This document shows, piece after piece, positions 16,074 through 25,719 of a DNA stretch of 64,000 bases. Both the position numbers and the translations under genes were made by a program. The stretch covers positions 186,001 through 250,000 of the forward strand of contig CAVUTD010000004.1 of the NCBI GenBank assembly GCA_963744345.1, given 5' to 3'. This DNA comes from DASTFP01 sp963744345 (GTDB taxonomy: Bacteria; Verrucomicrobiota; Verrucomicrobiia; Chthoniobacterales; Terrimicrobiaceae). Each line of letters opens with the position of its first letter. Position 1 is the first letter of the stretch. A model generated the notes under the pieces. That model did not search any database. It was not told the DNA's origin and was given only the letters and a program-made list of their open reading frames with translations.

Positions 16074-17411
16074 TTATCGGGCGATGCGTTTGGCGACCCT
16101 CTCGACTTGCGAGACGGCATTCTTGGGAGTTTCACCGCCCGTAAGCACTTTGTTTACATTCTGAAAAAAGGCCGTTGAAAGTTGATTATAATCGGCGCCG
16201 GTCGCCGTTGAAGGACGAGCCACCGCATTCTGCAGAACGTCGAGCAGATTTTTGAACCATGCATGCTTTGCGAGCACCTCGGGATTACTATACAGGGCGG
16301 GAAGCGTCGGGAGATAGCTTAGCCCGATCGCGCGTTTTATCTGCTGCTCTTCGGAGGCAAGGTAACGAACCAGATCCGCAGCGGCATCAGGGGCCTTTGA
16401 GTAAGCTGAGACCATCAACTGCCAGCCACCCAGGCAGGCAGCGTTCTTGCCATTATCGCCGCCCTTCGGCAACACCGTGACGTCAAACTTACCGGCAATG
16501 GCGCTCTTTGGATCGTTGCCCAGAGTATAGGCGTAAGGCCAGTTGCGCATGAAGGCCGCGTTCCCAGCTTGCCAGACGTTCCGCGCTTCTTCTTCGCCGT
16601 AGGTGGTGACGCCTTTAGGCGCAATCGTTCCTACCCAACCTTTCGCTGTCTCCAGCGCCTTAATAGCGTCCGGATTATTAATCGTTACTTTCTTGTCTGG
16701 TTCAACAATGGTCCCGCCGTTGAAGCTGTAGATCCATTCAACCGCGTTACAGGTCACGGATTCGCTTGCCTTTCCTTGGAACACAAAGCCCTGGAAATCC
16801 GGTTTACCCGCCGCACGTTCACCTTCCTGGATCTTTTTCGCCATCTCGGTGAGTTCTTCCCATGTCTTCGGTGGCCCCTTGTAACCATATTTTTCGAGGA
16901 GATCGGTGCGATAATAGAGCAGTCCGGCGTCAGTGAACCACGGGATGGAGACAAGCTTGCCGCCCACGGTGTTGTTCTCGATGATGCGCGGGAAGAATTT
17001 ACTGACTTCGTCTTCCTTATAATACTTTTTCAGATCGACGGCGTGCGGGGCGAGAATCCCCTGCCAGATGACATCCACCATGTAAACGTCGATATCGGCG
17101 CTCTTGGCTGCCCAATACTGCTGGAATTGCTGGAGTGTCGCTGAGGCGTCTTGAGGCCGGCTAATGTATTCGACTTTGTTTCCCGTCTTCTTAGCCCACT
17201 CTTCTGCTGCGGCGCGCGAATAGCGTCCGCCTTCTCCAACATCTGAATCGCCGGCGAACCGGATGAGGGCACCCTGACCGAAGACGAGCGGGGAGAGAAC
17301 CGAAAGGAGAAAGAACGAACAGAGCCACGGAATGAGGCGGCGGCTAAGGGAAGATTTCAGAGTCTTTGAACGGAGTGACTTTTGGTGGGGAACGGAAATA
17401 CTCATAGTCAA
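16074..17411 (-). CDS. extracellular solute-binding protein, family 1 (sugar)
   Basis: This 445-residue protein has a signal sequence (LIPWLCSFFLLSVLSPLVFG, residues about 26-45) and the family-1 fold: EEWAKKTGNKVEYISRPQDA, YMVDVIWQGILAPHAVDL, KLVSIPWFTDAGLLYYRTDL, PPKTWEELTEMAKKIQEGER, and late ASEEQQIKRAIGLSYLPTLP. This arrangement is typical of trehalose/maltose- or alpha-glucoside-type binding proteins. It is the first gene of the transporter unit; a LacI-family gene is divergent 92 bases away and probably controls it. Confidence 0.92.
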   Translation of the reverse strand: MTMSISVPHQKSLRSKTLKSSLSRRLIPWLCSFFLLSVLSPLVFGQGALIRFAGDSDVGEGGRYSRAAAEEWAKKTGNKVEYISRPQDASATLQQFQQYWAAKSADIDVYMVDVIWQGILAPHAVDLKKYYKEDEVSKFFPRIIENNTVGGKLVSIPWFTDAGLLYYRTDLLEKYGYKGPPKTWEELTEMAKKIQEGERAAGKPDFQGFVFQGKASESVTCNAVEWIYSFNGGTIVEPDKKVTINNPDAIKALETAKGWVGTIAPKGVTTYGEEEARNVWQAGNAAFMRNWPYAYTLGNDPKSAIAGKFDVTVLPKGGDNGKNAACLGGWQLMVSAYSKAPDAAADLVRYLASEEQQIKRAIGLSYLPTLPALYSNPEVLAKHAWFKNLLDVLQNAVARPSTATGADYNQLSTAFFQNVNKVLTGGETPKNAVSQVERVAKRIAR

Positions 17412-17471
17412 ATCTATGGTTGTTATTCCCGATCCAATCAGCAGGATCTTTATGCGTCAAGAATAAATCTC

Positions 17472-17500
17472 CCTTCAGGCAAAAGGTGCTACCTTCAGGC
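17472..17500. promoter_or_regulatory. direct repeat CCTTCAGGC, candidate operator
   Basis: CCTTCAGGC occurs at 17472-17480 and 17492-17500, start-to-start distance 20 bases (about two helix turns), in the short intergenic region between the transporter unit and the divergent LacI-family gene and only 3 bases before its ATG. A repressor there could control its own gene and the transporter. Function is inferred from position only. Confidence 0.4.
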
Positions 17501-17503
17501 TAG

Positions 17504-18593
17504 ATGAAACCATCGCTGAGAGCTCGCGGCACTCTCAAGGATCTTGCCAGGGCTATTGGGGTGTCTCACACGACCGTTTCGAATGCCTTTAGCAGGCCCG
17601 ATCAGCTTTCTTCGGACCTCCGCGAGAAGATTCTCGCCGTGGCACGTTCCATGAGCTACCCTGGCCCCAATCCGGCCGCAAGGATGCTGCGGACCGGCTT
17701 CGCCAAAACTATTGCGGTGGTGTGGACCGATCCCATGCCACATGCCTTTGAGGACCAGGCGGCGTCTTCGTTTCTGGCGGGAGTGGCCGAGGCCTGTGCG
17801 GAGCGGGACTTCAGTTTGCTCCTCGTGCAAGGAGGAGCATCCTCCTCTCGCAGCCTGCAGACTGCAGCGATCGATGGTCTTGTCGTTTACTCAATGCCAA
17901 ACAATGATGAAACCCTTAGGATCGTTGCAGATCGGGCGTTACCGACCGTCGTCGTCGATCAACCACTGATTTCTAATATTCCCTTCGTCGGGATCGACAA
18001 TCGTAAAGCATCGCAATCTTGCGCACAGCATCTTAAGGCTCTTGGTCATGAGCGATTCGCCATCATCAGCCTAAGGCTAAACAATGATGGCTACCGTGGA
18101 TTCGTCCCTGCCGGCCGCCTGAAGACTGCCAGTTTCGAACTAAGCAGAAACCGCATCGACGGGGTATCTTGATGTGATCGCCAAAAACGAGTTCGCTCCA
18201 CCGGTTAAAATCTGGGAATGCCCCTACAGCATTGAAGAGGAAGGTCGAACTGCGGCGGAGCAGCTTCTTGCTCTACGTCCTCAGCCCACCGCTATCCTTG
18301 CCGCCAGCGACCGGCTAGCAATAGGGGTGATTGAAGCTGTGCGGCAGCATCGCTTGCGCGTTCCAGAGGATGTTTCGATCGTCGGCTTCGACGATATCCC
18401 GGCGGCCGGGATGATTTCGCCGCAACTTACCACTTCCAACCAGCCCCTACGGGAAAAGGGACGCTTAGCGATTTCCGTGTTGCTCGATGGTAAAGCACCG
18501 CTTCGACGCACTCTGGCGACCAGGCTCGTGATTCGGGATTCCACGAGCACAGCAAATCCAAGTCTTCAGAAATCGCGAGTTGCTTTGGAGTAG
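17504..18593 (+). pseudogene. LacI-family transcriptional regulator, frameshifted
   Basis: It begins with the LacI helix-turn-helix LKDLARAIGVSHTTVSNAFS and hinge helix (NPAARMLRTG), followed by the periplasmic-binding-like sensor (IDGLVVYSMPNNDETLRIVA, FVGIDNRKASQSCAQHLKAL). A one-base insertion in the G run near 18160-18163 stops the first frame; the second resumes GYLDVIAKNEFAPPVKIWEC, PTAILAASDRLAIGVIEAVR and VSIVGFDDIPAAG. The joined protein of about 362 residues is normal. It is divergent from the sugar transporter unit and is its likely regulator. The indel sits in a GGGG run, so a sequencing error is possible. Confidence 0.8.
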
Positions 18594-18600
18594 AGCCCGG

Positions 18601-19086
18601 TCAATTCCCAGACCTTGCCGAGCCGAATTGGTCCCACGAGCCCTGCCAGCGGGATTGGACGGCGCTCTCCATATCATAGGCCCTCATTTTGTCCTCGGTG
18701 GTTTCATAGAAAGCAACCAGCCTCCGTACCCTCTGCATATAATATTCGTAGTCTCTCTCACTTCCCAGATAAACGACTCCGTTCTTTTCGTCCTTATAGG
18801 CGTAGAAAGCCTCTCCTCTCATAAAGCCTTTGTAGAGCCGGTAAGGCGGCAATGCGGCGTAAGCTTCCCGCTGCCTTGGCGTCTCCGGCACTCGGGCAAG
18901 AAAACCGCTCTCAGAGAGGGTATTTGACTGCGTTCTGATCTCGAAAGCTTTGCAGCCGTTGAGGACAAAAAAGGCGCCGATAAGCAGGACGAAGAAGACG
19001 CGTGGGAGCCGAACCCAGGGAGGGCACTCGAGTCTGGTGTCGTCTCGGGCGTTCCGCTCAAGACCCGCTTTGCGGCCAACTTTCAC
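18601..19086 (-). CDS. small lipoprotein, paralogue A
   Basis: This 161-residue protein has a lipoprotein signal ending LLIGAFFVLNGC, then SESGFLARVPETPRQREAYA, ALPPYRLYKGFMRGEAFYAY, KDEKNGVVYLGSERDYEYYM and an Arg-rich tail ending ESAVQSRWQGSWDQFG. The GTG at 19086 is preferred: AAGGAGG lies 8 bases upstream, and residues further upstream are Arg-rich noise. It shares the pattern AGF-PxTxxQxxAY-ALPxYRL-YAYKDEKxGVVYLG with the gene at 19361-19786. I do not know the family. The acceptor Cys is followed by Lys, consistent with an outer-membrane lipoprotein. Confidence 0.65.
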   Translation of the reverse strand: MKVGRKAGLERNARDDTRLECPPWVRLPRVFFVLLIGAFFVLNGCKAFEIRTQSNTLSESGFLARVPETPRQREAYAALPPYRLYKGFMRGEAFYAYKDEKNGVVYLGSERDYEYYMQRVRRLVAFYETTEDKMRAYDMESAVQSRWQGSWDQFGSARSGN

Positions 19087-19210
19087 TTTCACAACCTCCT
19101 TGCCGGAACGTCTACGACGGTAGGCGTGCGATCTCCCTGTCCGCTGTACACGCAAGCGCGGCAGCACATTTGCTGCCGCGCCACAAAGACTATCTTCGAC
19201 GTTGCGATAA

Positions 19211-19330
19211 TCAGTCTACCGGACTAGCCGCGCCGAAATCCTTCCAGGATCCATACCAGCGATAGACGAGATCGTTGTCCATATTATGCGCAACCTGCTT
19301 TTCTTTCCTGACACTCTCGTAATTGTCTAA
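19211..19330 (-). pseudogene. C-terminal remnant of a third lipoprotein paralogue
   Basis: The minus strand reads NYESVRKEKQVAHNMDNDLV then YRWYGSWKDFGAASPVD and a stop at 19211. It matches the C-terminus of paralogue A (YETTEDKMRAYDMESAVQSR, then WQGSWDQFG). It has no start and an upstream in-frame stop, so it is a leftover of a tandem duplication between the two complete copies. Confidence 0.5.
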
Positions 19331-19360
19331 TCAAATCGAGAATCACAGTTCGTCGACGAC

Positions 19361-19786
19361 CTACGGAATGCGACCCAAATACCACTGGCTGTACTCATGC
19401 ACGTCTTTCTCATCAAGCGCGATCTGAGCGGCCGTAAACTGCTCTTCTTTCAGCTTGGCCTTGGCAGCCAGCTGTCTGTACTCGGCATACTCCGCTTGGC
19501 TGCCGAGATAGACCACCCCGGCTTTCTCATCCTTGTAGGCGTAGACTGTGCGTCCTTTCAGCGTGAGTTGATGGAGCCGGTAAGCCGGAAGTGCTTGATA
19601 TGCCGCTTTCTGCTTCTCGGTGGTGGGCGTTCGGCTCTGGAACCCGGCCTTTTGAAGCAACGATTCCTGGCTCGCGGACTCCATACTGGCGCACCCGGAC
19701 AGCGCCAAGAGCGCGCAGACTGCGACGAGAAACGACGTGATCTGTAAGACGGATCCGCATCGCTGTGTCGAAGACAATGGCTTCAT
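19361..19786 (-). CDS. small lipoprotein, paralogue B
   Basis: This 141-residue protein has a signal peptide with lipobox LLALSGC (Cys at about residue 31), then QKAGFQSRTPTTEKQKAAYQ, ALPAYRLHQLTLKGRTVYAY, KDEKAGVVYLGSQAEYAEYR and the end VHEYSQWYLGRIP. About half of the mature residues match paralogue A. Family unknown to me. The core YAYKDEKAGVVYLG looks like a small beta-sheet module. The position after the transporter and before the maltoporin on the same strand is probably chance. Confidence 0.65.
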   Translation of the reverse strand: MKPLSSTQRCGSVLQITSFLVAVCALLALSGCASMESASQESLLQKAGFQSRTPTTEKQKAAYQALPAYRLHQLTLKGRTVYAYKDEKAGVVYLGSQAEYAEYRQLAAKAKLKEEQFTAAQIALDEKDVHEYSQWYLGRIP

Positions 19787-19845
19787 AGAGCTTAAGATCT
19801 CGATCCAGGCTTTACGAAATCTGAGAGAGATGCTGCGCTACTCGC

Positions 19846-21600
19846 TTAGAACCATGTCTCAGCTTGGACGCCAAAGACCCATCCGTAGTTCTGGTTGGCG
19901 TAGGGTGTCCCACCAATGGCGCCCTTAAGCTCGTCAGACCAGACGGAGAAGGTCGCGAAGGCGCGCAACTCAGGACGGGTAAAAAAGCCCCCTCGGGGTT
20001 TGATCGTCGGGGCGATTGTGAATATACCCAAGGCGCCTCCTTCGCCAATGGTTGGACTTGTTATGTCTCGATTGTTCGAGATATAGGCGAAGGCGGCGGC
20101 ACCTTGAATCGCGAACGGCCCCCAGAGCCAGTAGTACGGCCTGATGCCGGCACTAACCAGATGGCTGTAGCGCGATGCGCTGGAGATATCGCCATTAGAG
20201 ACCCGGTAGCTAGTGAAGCCCTGATCATCGAACTGATAGCTAGCCCAGGTGCCCATCGAGAAGTTTTCCGTCGGATTCCATACCCAGAAGACATTGGCCC
20301 GTGCGCGCTGGCTGTTATTGAAAGGATCGATGTCCTCGAACGATCCAGCTGGTGAGTTATTCGCGTTAACCGCCGACTGATAAGATCTGACGAGCCTATC
20401 CAAGGGCACCCCGCTCGGGTCGAAATCCACAAGTCCCCAGCCGTAGAGACGCGGCAATTTGAACATAGCTGAGCTTGCCCCACGCTGGAGGAAGGTCCCA
20501 TTGTTGCACAAATCCACCGCCGATGCCGCCCGAATCTTCGACGTTGCCCTGCCCATCCACGTTAGGATCGGTAACGGAATCCGTTCTGTCCTGTACGTGC
20601 ATCGATGGTAAAGTTGCCACCCTGCATGTACGAGCCGATCAAAACGAGTTTCAGCTTGCCACCGAGGAAGTCGACATCACCCCAGCGCAAATCGAAGACG
20701 TGCCGGTAGAACTCACCGGTTCCGTCATCAACAGCGAGGTCGACATCATTGAAGCTGGTATCATCCAGGAAGAAGGTGCCCGTGCCGCTTCTGATTCCTC
20801 CGAAATAAGCGATCTGCAAGAGGCCCGGACCCAAGTGGATGTTATAGGCGCCCGCGCCAAATCCCGACGTGTTCAGGAAGAAATAATCCGAAGGGTGAAT
20901 ATCGTACCGGTCGTAGAACCGTTGGCCGGCCCAGAAGGTGACCTCCGGCACGCTCTTGATGACGTTCTTCATCTCCACGTAGCACTCTGCCATACCGACA
21001 CCAAAGTCCGTCATTGTCGAGGTTAACAGGTTGCGACTTGTCGGTATTGTCGAAAAATTGGAAGGTCATTTTGGCCTTCACGTCGATGGCGTCGGGATCA
21101 TCTCCAAGCATGTGATCCCAGATCGGACCCAGCTTCAATATAGAAGTCGTTTTCGTTGCCAAGACGTTGATGTTTTCCCAAAGCTCTGCGTCCGGGGTAT
21201 TGAAATTGAACGTTTGGCCCACCCCATTGGCAGTAAAGCCGGTGCCGGCGCGAAAGTAGGTATGAAACTTGAAGTTACGCGTAAACGTATCGAGAGCCGG
21301 AACAATCACCGGGCCCTCCTTCATGCTGATTTCCTTCCCGTCAGGTCCGGTGAGCGTTCTCGATTTGGCAATCGAACCGGCGAGGGCAACTTGCGCCTCC
21401 ATGGACTTCAATTTTGCTTCCATCTCAGCGAGTCGCTTTTGAAGGTCCTCCATTTCCGCGCTTGTTTGCGCGGAGAGGGTGCCGACGCTAAGGCAAGCGG
21501 CGCCTGCGACTACCCCTAGTAGCAGACCTCGAGTCTTGGAGCGGAAGTTAGAAGTTGTTGGTGGAGCGTGGAACGACAACGGAAGCAAAGGCATAGGCAT
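19846..21600 (-). pseudogene. maltoporin-family outer-membrane porin (LamB type), multiple frameshifts
   Basis: The start at 21600 (MPMPLLPLSFHAPP, with AAAAGGA upstream) gives a signal region, then a coiled-coil EMEDLQKRLAEMEAKLKSME, then barrel strands. The LamB signature FWAGQRFYDRYDIHPSDYFF with FLNTSGFGAGAYNIHLGPG is clear, and the C-terminus ends in aromatic residues (FGVQAETWF) as barrel proteins do. Frames change near 21015, 20595 and 20455; pieces such as GGIGGGFVQQWDLPPAWGKL connect the last two. The full length, about 580 residues, suits an N-terminally extended maltoporin. It would pass maltodextrins across the outer membrane. Three breaks make true inactivation likely. Confidence 0.75.
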
Positions 21601-21797
21601 ATGGGGTCCTTTTGTTTTTTTCGAGTCGAGAGAAAATTGAGAATCCCGCGACAAATCAAGAAGATTTTTTAAAAAAGTGAAAAAAATTTGAACATTTTTC
21701 ATTTTGCTGTTTGGCGGCGGCTTTTCCAAGCCGCGCATGGCCGCGAAAAAAGTGGCACCGGTCGTCGTGGTTCTTTGACGGTCCGCGACGCCTTTTG

Positions 21798-23647
21798 TCA
21801 TCGGTAAGATCCGCTAGCATTGTGCAAGCACCCGATTGCAAGATACATGCGTTCATCTCGTGTCTCGCGAGAGCACGCCTCGGAAACATTGCGTTCTGTG
21901 CAGTTCACCGAGAAGCGGCTCTCAGCTGCACCGATCCATTTCAGTCGAGCGTCACGCGCCGGAGGTGGAACGTCGTGACGCGCCAAACCGGGTCCTGACC
22001 AATGATCGGTGGCGCTGAACGTGCGCCCGGAGAGGCCGTATCCGTGAAGATGCAGGCACCGCTGAGTTGCAAGGTAATGGCGCACGACCGGCCCAGAGTC
22101 TCCGGCATTGAGGCCCCACGCGGTGTCCAGCACGCGCCTTTCGTCCACAGTCACTCGCATGTTTTGGCGAAGATGTTCCGCCCATGTAGAGACGAGGTAT
22201 TCCAACCGGAAAATACCCGGCCGCTCGAGGCATTCGTCAAGCCGGCAGTGGAATGCTCCATTGCGTCGCACGATTGCCTGAACTTCTTGCATCAGGGTTC
22301 GGAATTGTTGTCGATTTTCGCCTTCGATGGCATACTCGATGGTTACAGTGACTGGTCCGTCCTCCTGGTGAGGGGTGGCTGGAAACTCGTGCAGTGGGTT
22401 GAGGGGGGCGCGCATCAACGAGTGCCTCTGAGCTGAAGTTGATGGAGAACCAAAGCCCGAGCCCAAGCACCGACAGCGCCAGCACAGCGGCGGCAGCAAA
22501 GGTCAGGCTGGGACCGGCATGTGCCACTCCCGTACCCCATATGAGTGCCCCAATCGCGATGCCACCCTGCCCTAACATGATCTGGAAGGAATTCATTCTT
22601 CCGCGGACCCATCCCGGCATGACGCGCTGTCCAGCCACCCACAGTTCTGATCCGGCCAAAGCCCAAGCTACGCCGGCCACTGCCGCGCATGCCATAAGAA
22701 CAGGCAGTATGCGCATGAAGGTCAATGCCAGCAGCACCACGATCATCAAAGTCATCGCCAGGGAGGTGATCGCGTTCGGCGAGGTCCTTTGCCGCAGGTA
22801 GGGGAGCGCGAACACCGCTCCTGCCAAGGACCCCACGCCCACACAAGTGAAGACCAGGCCAAGTTGAGAAGCAGATAGATGCAATTCTCTAAGCGCGATT
22901 ACAGGTAAGAGCGCTGGCACAATCGAGATAACGAGCGAGAAAAGCAGATTTCGAAAAAGGATGACTTTCATGCGCTCGGAGTGCCGAGCGTAGCGCAATG
23001 AGCTGATGAAGCTCTCCGTGAAATTTTCGCGAAGCGCGGTCGATTCCGACTGCCGCGGTTTCCATCGCGATATGGCCAAAGCGACAAAGAGGAACGTGAG
23101 AGCGATTAACCGAGATGAGGAGCGGTGCGACCGAGCAGCGGAAGCAGGAAGCCTCCCAGAGCCGGACCCACAATCCCGGAGAGGTTCAGCTGCACTCCTC
23201 CCAGCGTGATGGCAGAGGGCAGTTCATCTTTATCGACGATATCCGGGCACGATCGCTCCCATGACCGGGGCGGCAAAGGCAAGCCCAATGCCCAAAGCGA
23301 AAATACAAACAACTATCGAAATCGGATGGACAACTCCCATCCATGTTCCGAACGCGAGGACTGCTGAGCACGCTCCCTGCCACAAGTACGGCACCCACCA
23401 GCAGAGTGCGCCGATTTACAATGTCCGCCACAGCTCCTGCTGGTAGTGTAAACAGGAAGAAGGGAGCCGAAGCCGCGGTGGCCATGAATGACAATGCAAA
23501 GGCGGAAGCGCCGAGACCATGCATCAGCCAGGTCGCGGCGATGTCTTGCGCTGAGGCAAACGTGCCGGATAAAACGTTGGCGAGCCAAAGACGGCAAAAC
23601 ACCGGGTTCTGAAGCGCAAACCAAGTCGAAGTCGATTTCGTATCCAT
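21798..23647 (-). pseudogene. MFS transporter (EntS-like, MFS_3) with C-terminal domain, multiple frameshifts
   Basis: It starts MDTKSTSTWFALQNPVFCRL, WLANVLSGTFASAQDIAATW and LPAGAVADIVNRRTLLVGAV, the N-terminal half of an MFS_3-type exporter. It continues in other frames with GIGLAFAAPVMGAIVP, DIVDKDELPSAITLGGVQLN, SERMKVILFRNLLFSLVISI and VWVAGQ-like loops (ELWVAGQRVMPGWVRGRMNS), then the cytosolic tail VTVTIEYAIEGENRQQFRTL and FRLEYLVSTWAEHLRQNMRV. At least four frame changes are needed (near 23380, 23240, 23120 and 22440), and the native stop near 22060 is lost. It is clearly decayed. It once encoded an exporter of small molecules. Confidence 0.75.
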
Positions 23648-23852
23648 GGCGTGGCACCTAAGGGACGACAAGCCTTCACGGTGTCCCCCGATTTTGTCAA
23701 TAAGTCGCTTGCCGGCGGGGCAAGCCGAAAGATGTCAATTCTTTGACGAGGCCGGCGTTTGGCCGAACCTCTTGGAGTCTGCCGCATACTTAGCTTTGCG
23801 GCCCCTGCCCGGCCGAAGAACAAGAGCTCGGAGGCGAGCCCTGCCTTTCACG

Positions 23853-25034
23853 TCATTTTTCGATGGAGTTTGCCGCCTCGTCCAAGGCGGCTTGAGGACT
23901 CGCCCGGCCGGAGGTGGCGATCTGCAAAGCTGCCCCAACGGCGCTCCAGAATTTGCTCATCTGAGGAATATTAGGCATCACCACCCCGTTCATCGCGTTC
24001 TCGTAAGTCGCCTTGATCAAGGGATTGTTCGCGCTTAGCTCCTCGGCGAGGACTTTCAGTGCCGGAACGCCGATCGGAATATCGGCATCGAGGGCCCTGA
24101 GTCCGTCTGTCGTGCAGACATATTCCTCCAGGAACTGCATCGCGAGGTCGTCGTTCGGGCTGGCGCGGTTTATCAGCGCGGAAAGCACCCCAACGAATGG
24201 TCTGCCTGGATGGCCGCCGACCCCAGGCAGCGGGGCAAGACCGAAGTCAATGCTCGCTTTACGCAGCTCCATCCACGCCCAGGGCCCGCTGATCATCATC
24301 GCCAGCTGACCTCCAGTCATTTTTTCTTCCATGATGCTGTTGGTCGAGCCCGCCGGCAGGATGCGTGCTTTAATCAGGTTCACGATCTCCTGCAGACCTT
24401 TGACCGCCCCCGGGTCATTGACCCCGGTATCTTTGACGTCATAACCACCCTCCACTTTTTTGAATGCATAGGCACCGCCACTGGCTAAGAAAGGCCAGCT
24501 AAAATAGGGCGTGTTGTAGTCCCACATGATGGGCATTAACTTGGGATCCTTCTCCCTGAGTTTTTTCGCGAAATCGGACATTTCCGACAGCTGAGCCGGC
24601 GGATTTTCGGCCACAAATTTTTTGTTGTAGATGAGAGAGATTGCTTCGACGGCGAGCGGATAGCCCCAAATCTGCTTGTTGTGCGTTACCGCATCCCAGG
24701 TCATGGGGAGAAAGGTCGCCTTGAAATCTTCGCTGACCTCAAGCGGCTTGAGCAGCCCGGCCTCAGCCCACTCTCCAAGACGATCGTGCGCCCAAACAAC
24801 GATGTCAGGCCCCTTCCCGCCCTGAGCGGCAGACTGAAACTTGTTCGTGAGATCGTCGGGAGTTTCCACTTTTACCGGAATGCCCAGGTCCTTCTCGAAT
24901 TTCTTGCCAAGCTCGCTCAAACCACGCCAACCTTTGTCGCTACTTATCCAGACAAGCAGCTCGCCTTCACTCCAAGGGAACGCCTGGCCGGTTGAGAAAA
25001 TCGCAATGATTACAGAAAGAAGTGTCTTGTTCAT
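23853..25034 (-). CDS. malE: maltose/maltodextrin-binding protein MalE
   Basis: This 393-residue protein has a signal peptide (MNKTLLSVIIAIFSTGQAF) and aligns with enterobacterial MalE along its length: GELLVWISSDKGWRGLSELG, FEKDLGIPVKVETPD, GPDIVVWAHDRLGEWAEAGL, AVEAISLIYNKKF, ISGPWAWMELRK, GRPFVGVLSALINRASPNDD and MPNIPQMSKFWSAVGAAL. These include the aromatic and acidic sugar-contact regions. It binds maltodextrins in the periplasm. No malF, malG or malK is adjacent; the nearest MalFGK-type genes (13.0-16.1 kb) have their own, unrelated binding protein. Intact. Confidence 0.93.
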   Translation of the reverse strand: MNKTLLSVIIAIFSTGQAFPWSEGELLVWISSDKGWRGLSELGKKFEKDLGIPVKVETPDDLTNKFQSAAQGGKGPDIVVWAHDRLGEWAEAGLLKPLEVSEDFKATFLPMTWDAVTHNKQIWGYPLAVEAISLIYNKKFVAENPPAQLSEMSDFAKKLREKDPKLMPIMWDYNTPYFSWPFLASGGAYAFKKVEGGYDVKDTGVNDPGAVKGLQEIVNLIKARILPAGSTNSIMEEKMTGGQLAMMISGPWAWMELRKASIDFGLAPLPGVGGHPGRPFVGVLSALINRASPNDDLAMQFLEEYVCTTDGLRALDADIPIGVPALKVLAEELSANNPLIKATYENAMNGVVMPNIPQMSKFWSAVGAALQIATSGRASPQAALDEAANSIEK

Positions 25035-25053
25035 AAGTTCTGGGGAAGTGGGG

Positions 25054-25067
25054 GAACGATAACGTTC
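25054..25067. promoter_or_regulatory. palindrome GAACGATAACGTTC, candidate operator of malE
   Basis: GAACG and CGTTC arms are separated by ATAA, 20-33 bases upstream of the malE start. AT-rich spacing and central CG elements are common in LacI-family operators. The role is inferred from symmetry and position; no second copy was found near the LacI gene at 17.5 kb. Confidence 0.35.
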
Positions 25068-25354
25068 GCTATGGTAAATAGAGCCTGCCCCTCAAATATT
25101 GCACGTGGAAAGTGGGCTCCACTCCATCTGCAAAGTAAGCGGAAAACGTCGATTCTTAAGGTTGCGCACCGAATACAAGGACATTCGGGCGAGACGCCCG
25201 ATCCAGTTGCACGATTGAGACGATCATTCCTGAAAGGACGACACCCGTGAACGGCCACGCGGCCATATTAGCTGAGAGTGAACTGTCGTGTCTTTCCTAG
25301 CGTTTTCCTTCGAAGTTCGCGACGGATCTTAGCATTATTCTTATAACATGTCCC
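25068..25354. other. gene-free stretch upstream of malE
   Basis: About 290 bases with short frames only; nothing recognisable apart from the malE leader at its left edge and the phosphoketolase remnant at its right. Confidence 0.4.
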
Positions 25355-25530
25355 GGGCACGGCGATTCAGCCTGGTAGGTGGTGTCGTCGATCGCGTGCC
25401 AAAGCTCGGAGCACGTGCCGCATACGCACTCAAGGCAATCCACGAGGAACTCCTCGATCATAAGAGCTATATCACTCGCTATCGGGACGACATGCCAGAG
25501 ATCCGAGAGTGCAATGGGGCGCATCGGAGG
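25355..25530 (+). pseudogene. phosphoketolase, C-terminal remnant
   Basis: RRFSLVGGVVDRVPKLGARA, AYALKAIHEELLDHKSYITR and YRDDMPEIRE match the last about 50 residues of xylulose-5-phosphate/fructose-6-phosphate phosphoketolase (family pattern HLVxDVIDRVPKL...DHKxYIxxxGxDMPEI). A complete gene is about 790 codons; the rest is absent upstream, and the final W-x-W-x segment is out of frame. It is a relic of the phosphoketolase pathway for pentose breakdown. Confidence 0.6.
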
Positions 25531-25719
25531 GATCACAGCTCGTCAAGGCGGACACCGCCGCCGACAATGTCTGAAAAATCTGACCTGACATTTTTGACCA
25601 GGCCTTTCGGTTGGGTTGCCTACCTTGCGACGAAAGGAACTCCAGGCTTCAGGCTTCCTGAAGCTAGTGGAACGACTGAAGCTTGAGTGTGTCCGTTGGT
25701 GAGGGCATTGTTCGCTGAC

